64,000 nt of DNA, from assembly GCF_010389155.1 (NCBI RefSeq), contig NC_057769.1, positions 124,001 through 188,000 of the forward strand. The letters are read 5' to 3'. A program made the position numbers and the translations under genes. Source of the DNA: Erigeron canadensis (lineage: Eukaryota > Streptophyta > Magnoliopsida > Asterales > Asteraceae). This document shows positions 58,219 to 64,000 of this stretch, one piece after another. The notes under the pieces are model-generated. The model was not told the origin of the DNA. It saw only the letters and a program-made list of their open reading frames with translations, and ran no database searches. The first letter of the stretch is position 1, and each line of letters opens with the position of its first letter.

Positions 58219-59702
58219 TGATATGTCATTTGTGTATAATTAAAAGCAGTCAAGTTTTAAATTTATAAATTCAAGGAAATACCAAACTAAATACACACTC
58301 ACGGACAGTGAATCCGTTCGTTTGTAATATAGCTAATAGGTAAGACCAGGTTCGTTCGCAGGGACTATGTTTAAGAACAAAGCAAGATCAAGTAATACTA
58401 AGATTTGTTGGGGGGTTGGTTTAATGACCCAATGTCAGTTTGTTTTGAAAGCAGTTAGTAATTTAAGCAAGTTAGTAATTCCGAAGAATTAATCTGAAAG
58501 AGTTTGTTGTAAACAATAATAACTAAAGGCATCATCCACTTAGAATCAGGTCCATAACATGTTCAGGTTGCATAGATTAATACAACAGTAATTTTGTCTA
58601 CTAGTTTACCAAACTATTAACACGTTGATTCCTATTAATATTATCTTGTACTTTATCATACCATGAATTAAGCAATCGTTTACCAAACAATCAAGATCAT
58701 ACTATCATGCAAGTAATACCATTAAAAGCATAATCATACAATCAACAAGACAATAATACTTAATAAGAATTCAATACATTAAGATCACGACAAAACACTA
58801 ATTGCAGTCACAATAATAAACACGACCGTCACATAATCATGTCACTTCATCTAGTAGATGATAAAATATTTAGCTACTCATGGTGAAAGAACAATCACAA
58901 TCAATAATATGTAAATTCATAATGTACCAATAGAGAAATAGAGAATTAATTGATGTCGAATTACTGCTCATCAAACTTGTGCCTGACTCTCGCTCACGAC
59001 GTACACCACTTCCTTCCTTCTCGATCGATGATTATGATGATTATGTTGTTAAGGATCAATGTTTGATTATCGGATGATATGAGGGTGTTAGGAGGGTTTA
59101 AATCTGGTGAAAATACCCTAGAAACGTCCCCAAAGTCGTTTGGAATAAGTATGGTGCGGCCCTAGGGTTTTAGAGGGGTATTTATAGGTTTTCGGGAAAA
59201 CCCTAACTGAACCGACCTTGCGAGCCACGCTAGTAGAAGTCCCAGCGGCGCTGGTATGCTTCAGGACAACTCCAGCGGCCGCTGGTGAGCTTCAGGATGA
59301 CTTCCAGCGGCGCTGGAGAGAAATGAGCGGCGCTAGAGGCTTGAGGTTCAACACGAAAGTTGTAGATCTTTCTCTTGGTCATAGGCTTTCTGTGGATAGC
59401 TTATTCGTCAGAAACGGAGTCCGTATGAAAAGGTTTTGCTCAAAATACTAACACATGGTCATAGGCTTAGCGTCAACACAAGTTTCTTCATCTTAAGTTT
59501 TGAATCTTCACCCGAATCTTCATTGAACCATCATTTATCTTCCTTTAAGTCCTTCATCACCATTTCTTGATGTTTTCCTTTATGCCACGAGCAATGAACC
59601 TGAAATCACATATACATGCCATTAAGTATCAAAAGTTCATTCAAATGACTATAAAATGGCCAAAACAAGTGCGGTAAAAGTCTATATAATTTTCGTTCAT
59701 CA
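58219..59702 (-). mobile_element. Orphan gypsy LTR (Tat/Athila-like), 1484 bp
   Basis: On the minus strand it begins TGATGAACGAAAATTATATA and ends GACATATCA, directly before the primer site. The internal gag/pol region that should follow to the left is missing. A cluster of CCAGCGGCGCTGG-type palindromes lies at 59242-59336. Confidence 0.75.
59242..59336. repeat. Cluster of GC-rich palindromes in the LTR
   Basis: CCAGCGGCGCTGG occurs at 59242-59254 and 59304-59316, CCAGCGGCCGCTGG at 59272-59285, and a weaker GAGCGGCGCTAG at 59325-59336. Confidence 0.9.
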
Positions 59703-60217
59703 GATCCAATGACTTGGAAACGAGTACCGTGGTCACCAGACATAATTATTATCTGGTCATCGCTTAAGAGCCGGGTAATTTAAAGATGAACTAGTAACAC
59801 GAACTTTAGGTCATTAATGCTTAAACAATTAATCTAACGAGAAATCTACCAATATATATATAACAAGGTGCTAAATTTAATTATTTCTTTTTTTGATCTA
59901 GAACCATTAGATCAAATTTAATTATTTTATTTTTTATTAATGACAATATTAATATTTATAATTTATAAAATTAGTCAAATATATCCCTGTATTATTTTAA
60001 TTTTAGCGAATTCACATAAATAAGAATGTAGGCATGCGTATAACAAGGTGCTTTTACTATAAACTTAAATATGGAGACTTTATTTTTTTTTGGACATAGA
60101 TTATATATATTTTGGATATTTGTATTATATTTACTTATTATTTTAAATTACATTATTATGTAACAATAAATATAACATAACAAAAATATTTTATTTATAG
60201 TATAATAATAAAATAAA

Positions 60218-62324
60218 GAGAAAAATCCATAAAAAGATAACCTATTTACACAAATTTCCTATTAATATTTTGTTTTCGTCTATTTAAAGGATCATATTTT
60301 CAAAAATTTCCTAATAAAGGGTATCTAGTTAATTTTTGACGGACGATGCCACGTCATCAGATTTGCTGACGTGACAGTTGACTTTCACTAACTTTAACCA
60401 AATAACAAATTTCATGTGTTGAGCATGCCAGATGATCATCACTATCACAAAACCCAGCTAAATCAAAATTTTCATATGGTTATTTCTCAACCCAAATAAA
60501 TTATAAATTGTTTCAAAAAAATAAATAAATAATTAAATTAAAAAAGATCTGAATCTGAATCATGAATCATCAAAGGTATAAGAATGATAATAGATTAGGA
60601 AATCATCAAACAACATAATTTATTCATATGAGCTCATTACTAAAAATTAACTCAAGAAAAATCCAAGTTTGTTTGCTAAGAAAAAAAGGAGATGCTACGT
60701 TACTACAGGCAGTCAAGTCTTCTTCCTCCATTCATGAATTTTATAGCTTGCAATTAAGTCCAATCGAAACATATACACACTTTTTTAAAACAAATGAAAA
60801 TCATAAAAGGTATCCAATATCTTTTACACTTGACCATCTCTCGCCGCCCAATTAACACCACCACAAAGATCCGGCACCCCATCACCGCAACCACCACAAA
60901 GATCTGGCCACTGCACCTCCACTATCACCGCCTACGTTCACATAATAACAAACCCTAGTTCATAAATAGCTTGCAGATAGAATCAGATCAAGATGGAGAG
61001 ATGATTTTTGTTGATATCGTTTCCGGATCCCACCATTGTAACCGAATTTGCAAAAAAAAGGCAAATTTATTGCTATTAAATATGTAAACTTATTGATATT
61101 ATAACCGGATCTAAAGATCCAATGGATAGATTAATTTTTTTTTTAGTAAAAAAGGTGATTGATTTTTGTATTAAAGTTAAGATATACCTGGTAATTAGGG
61201 ATAAGAAATAAATGATGATACACCATAAACTCATAATGATGATGATTTGGTATGGTGAATTTTAAGAGCAATTATTGTATTTATATAGCGATGGATAAAG
61301 TGTGTATATACCAATGAACTGATGACGATGAACTGTTGATGAAGATGATCTGGGTTGTATGTATATATAACGATAGATATAGATGTGAAGTTTGTTTTGA
61401 TATCTTGATTATAATTAAGCAGACCCATCCATGAATTTTAGGTACCCTGTTCGATAATATAAAAGGTGCCCACTAAATACTAAAAAAAAATTAAAAACGA
61501 AAGAGATAGTAGATATTTATAAACGTTTAAAACAACTATAACAATAATATCTTTTAAAAAAAACAATTTAACAAAGTTCTATAACTTAATCGATAAATGC
61601 ATTAAAAATTATGCTTTGAATAGTGTCATTCTCGTAGCATTTTTGGAAGTAAAATTATTGATCAACTCTTTATAATCAATGAGCTCTATGCAATTATGTT
61701 TGATTTTAACTTACAGTTTGCGTTTGGATCTATGCAATTTGTTCAGAAAAGTCGAAAACGTCAAAAAAAAAATAAAAAAAATAGATGGGTTCGTTTAATA
61801 TATATATATATATTCAATACAATACAATTCTATATATATAATAAAAAGTATTGGACTTTTACTCTTTGACCAAAGTTGGGTTTTACTATCCACTAGTCTT
61901 AGATGGTGGAGTAATAATACATGCATAACAGACATATATATATATATATTAAGGAATATTACAAAATTTGGTGCCCCTAAAATTTTGAGGCCCTGCTTAA
62001 TTGTGCCGCCTGCACTTGCTCAAGGCCGGGCCTGTAATTAAGCTACTGGATTACATGAAAAACCCATATATGAATTCAGTTATTTTTATCCTATTCATCA
62101 TCAATATATTTATATTTATATTTTATTTAGTTAGTCAAAGTCAACTGCCACGTCATCGTGGCATCGGTGATGTAGCACTTAACAGGTGTCGTTTGTCAAA
62201 AATTAATGAGATACTCTTCATTAGGAAAGTTTTGAAAATAGGGTCCTTTAAATAGATAAAAACAAAATAGGTTACCTTTAATAAAAAATTTGTATAAATA
62301 GGTTACTTTTTATGAATTTTTCCT
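60218..62324. mobile_element. MULE-like element with long terminal inverted repeats
   Basis: About 180-200 bp at 60218-60410 (CCATAAAAAGATAACCTATT, TCTATTTAAAGGATC, AGTTGACTTTCACTAACT) recurs inverted at 62125-62324. TAAAATAAA flanks both sides (60209-60217 and 62325-62333), a 9-bp duplication as expected for Mutator-like elements, though AT-rich. The interior has no transposase; an open frame at 60628-60855 is not recognisable. Confidence 0.8.
61420..62034. mobile_element. Non-autonomous hAT inside the MULE
   Basis: The ends are CAGACCCATCC and GGCCGGGCCTG, imperfect inverted repeats of the CAG...CTG type. A perfect 8-bp duplication, TAATTAAG, lies at 61412-61419 and 62035-62042. Confidence 0.85.
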
Positions 62325-62939
62325 TAAAATAAAATACTATATAATAAAGGAAAAATCATAATTCATAATAAAATAATTTTGGACCTTTAGATAAAATTTA
62401 ACTTATTATATGGATTGATACTTGAAGAGACTTAAGAACTTAAAGTTTTTGAGTTCAAATTTAGGTATTTGCAAACCGCTGACGTAAGTTTTGTTGACAA
62501 TAATTGAGTTTCCTCTTGAATTGCAGTTAATTATAAGAAGATGTAATGTCGTTGAGCTTGGTCATTCAAAATAAAAAAGATACTACCAGCTAAAAAAGTG
62601 ATGAATTATGTTTTCACATTGGTTTTTATAATATATAGGTGATAAGTTATGTTTGTTTTAGCTTTGAATAATGATGATATAGAATTAATTATAGATAAGA
62701 AATATATTTACCTAATATATTAATAAAATTCTCAAAAAAACATATCATCCCATGTATCAATCAAATAAAACAACATGGCATTCGCAATAAAGTTCACATT
62801 ATGATGTCCAAGGTCAATAAATTTACCCAATCTAATGAAATTACATCGTTAATTTAACATGTTGTTTTTTAAGTATTAATTATTTTATAACGAAAAATTG
62901 ATATATTTATCCCACGTATTACGCGAGAAAATAATCTAG

Positions 62940-63318
62940 TTGTTTATAGAATAATGTGAGTCTAAGGACAACACTAGTAATTTAGGCAATGTGAATCGAA
63001 CGAGAATCTGAGCCGTGACTAAGTTTCCAACAGACTAGCAAGTAGGTAGAATGATATTTGGTCGTACCATGAGATCGAAGATGTCAAACAAGCATTTTAA
63101 TTTAATTATTGTTATTTGCTTTTTCGAACTAGTTTCAGACTTAGGCTCTCGCTGAATAAGCGGTTGCGACTTCTATTTACTTTTAAGTTTTAATTAGTTT
63201 AATAGGAAATCGCGACAACCCACAACCGCTAGAATTACACATATTATTAGATTAGGTAGTGCAAGCGTCCCTGCTCACTTAACTATACTACACTCATCGG
63301 GTTCTCTGCTCTTAAGTG

Positions 63319-63358
<40 letters not shown>

Positions 63359-63560
63359 GGATAATTACTTGTACAACTTATAAATTTAAAAGCATAAAAA
63401 ACCTATATTTTTTAGAAAAAACTCGCTTGATTAGAAATTGATAACTTACTGTCTATATTGTAATTTCAAGTTTTATACAAATTTCAAAATACAATTACAT
63501 AAACCATAAGAAAACGGCATTGGCATATATACATTTGAAGTGAAATGGCTAGTTTAGACA
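62940..63560. repeat. Spacer with a (GT)n microsatellite
   Basis: (GT)n lies at 63317-63355. AGCGGTTGCGAC near 63160 and CAACCCACAACCGCT near 63213 are short inverted sequences. No gene. Confidence 0.5.
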
Positions 63561-63920
63561 GTTCAACTAATACTTAGCGGTTTATGTAAAATGGCACCAA
63601 AAACGGAGAATGACACATTCTCCTGACATGAGTGTCAGACCACGTGTAATTCTCAAACAATGTTTTGCTATCTACATGTCGGCCAAACACAGAGTTTTAT
63701 GTAAAACGGGGTATAAAACGGGAAGTTTTACATAAAACGGGCGTTCAACTAATACTTAGCGTTTTATGTAAAATGACACCAAAAACGGGGGAATGACACC
63801 TGTCATTCCCCTAACATGAGTGACAAACCACGTGTAATTCTCAAACAGTGTTTTGCTATCTACAGACCGGCCAAACGCAGAGTTTTATGTAAAACGGAGA
63901 GTTTTACATAAAACGGGGCG
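63561..63920. repeat. Tandem duplication, period about 182 bp
   Basis: GTTCAACTAATACTTAGCG starts units at 63561 and 63743. Both contain ACCACGTGTAATTCTCAAAC and TGTTTTGCTATCTACA, and end with several GTTTTATGTAAAACGG / GTTTTACATAAAACGG motifs, which are partly palindromic. Confidence 0.88.
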
Positions 63921-64000
63921 TTTTGGTAGTATTTGCTTCAAACAGTTGATGTTGTAGATGTTGGATTATAATATGATTTGTATTGTAAATATAATGAAAA

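Larger units (their letters stand above)
59845..62939 (+). mobile_element. Probable Helitron split by a MULE
   Basis: TCTACCAATATATATATAAC after A at 59844 resembles a Helitron 5' end. At the right, CCCACGTATTACGCGAG is followed by AAAATAATCTAG before T (62936-62939), a Helitron 3' end. Removing the MULE at 60218-62324 leaves just under 1 kb. The pairing of the two ends is inferred. Confidence 0.5.

Noticed and set aside
60628..60855. 75-residue frame inside the MULE as a captured gene (Pack-MULE)
   Set aside because: The peptide has no recognisable domain, no intron structure and no conserved motif.
61829..62939. Helitron from TCTATATATATAATAAAAAG at 61829 to the 3' end at 62939
   Set aside because: The base before the start is T instead of A, and the span would cut across both the hAT and the MULE, whose duplications are clear.

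Overview
The window is nuclear DNA of a flowering plant. It has intron-containing genes with GT-AG junctions, long AT-rich spacers, and plant-type transposons (Ty3/gypsy Tekay-like, Ty1/copia, hAT, PIF/Harbinger, Helitron, MULE-like, Stowaway/Tourist MITEs, tRNA-derived SINEs). The repeat style reminds me of Asteraceae, but that is an impression and not something the sequence proves.

Only three host genes can be supported. (1) A four-exon mitochondrial inner membrane protease subunit 2 gene (IMP2 type, + strand, 53-8666). Its third intron of about 7.8 kb holds two hAT elements and a degenerate LTR-like patch with a nested inverted-repeat element. (2) A six-exon cytoplasmic receptor-like Ser/Thr kinase of the At3g09010/CRPK1 type (+ strand, 16517-22247). 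Its 4-kb third intron contains a broken copia element (with a Helitron inside it) and one arm of a foldback element. (3) A single-exon BAHD acyltransferase resembling At3g50280 (- strand, 46438-47853), with a PIF/Harbinger element just upstream of its TATA box. The three genes act in unrelated processes and nothing suggests a cluster.

The rest is mobile DNA. 22.3-31.7 kb: a SINE, then a complete but mutated Tekay-like gypsy element of about 8.8 kb with 1.9-kb LTRs. 32-46 kb: a hAT pair with CGGTT-rich ends, two copies of one 1.18-kb Helitron, small Helitrons, a Stowaway, SINEs and a three-copy tandem repeat. 48.1-54 kb: PIF/Harbinger and more Helitrons. 54-58 kb: a Helitron end with an RPA-like gene fragment, an LTR-like block and a cluster of elements bounded by (TA)n tracts. 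58.2-59.7 kb: an orphan LTR with a tRNA-Asp type primer site. 59.8-62.9 kb: a probable three-level nest (hAT in MULE in Helitron). 63.5-63.9 kb: a 182-bp tandem duplication.

Boundaries of most DNA transposons rest on target-site duplications and terminal repeats read by eye. The most unusual signals are a Helitron family ending CTCG|T in three copies, a duplicated LTR end plus primer-binding-site copy at one edge of the gypsy element, a probable 6-nt splice-donor shift in the kinase gene, and a GGATGCAT-type array inside a (TA)n-bounded element. I found no evidence for a wholly new gene system.
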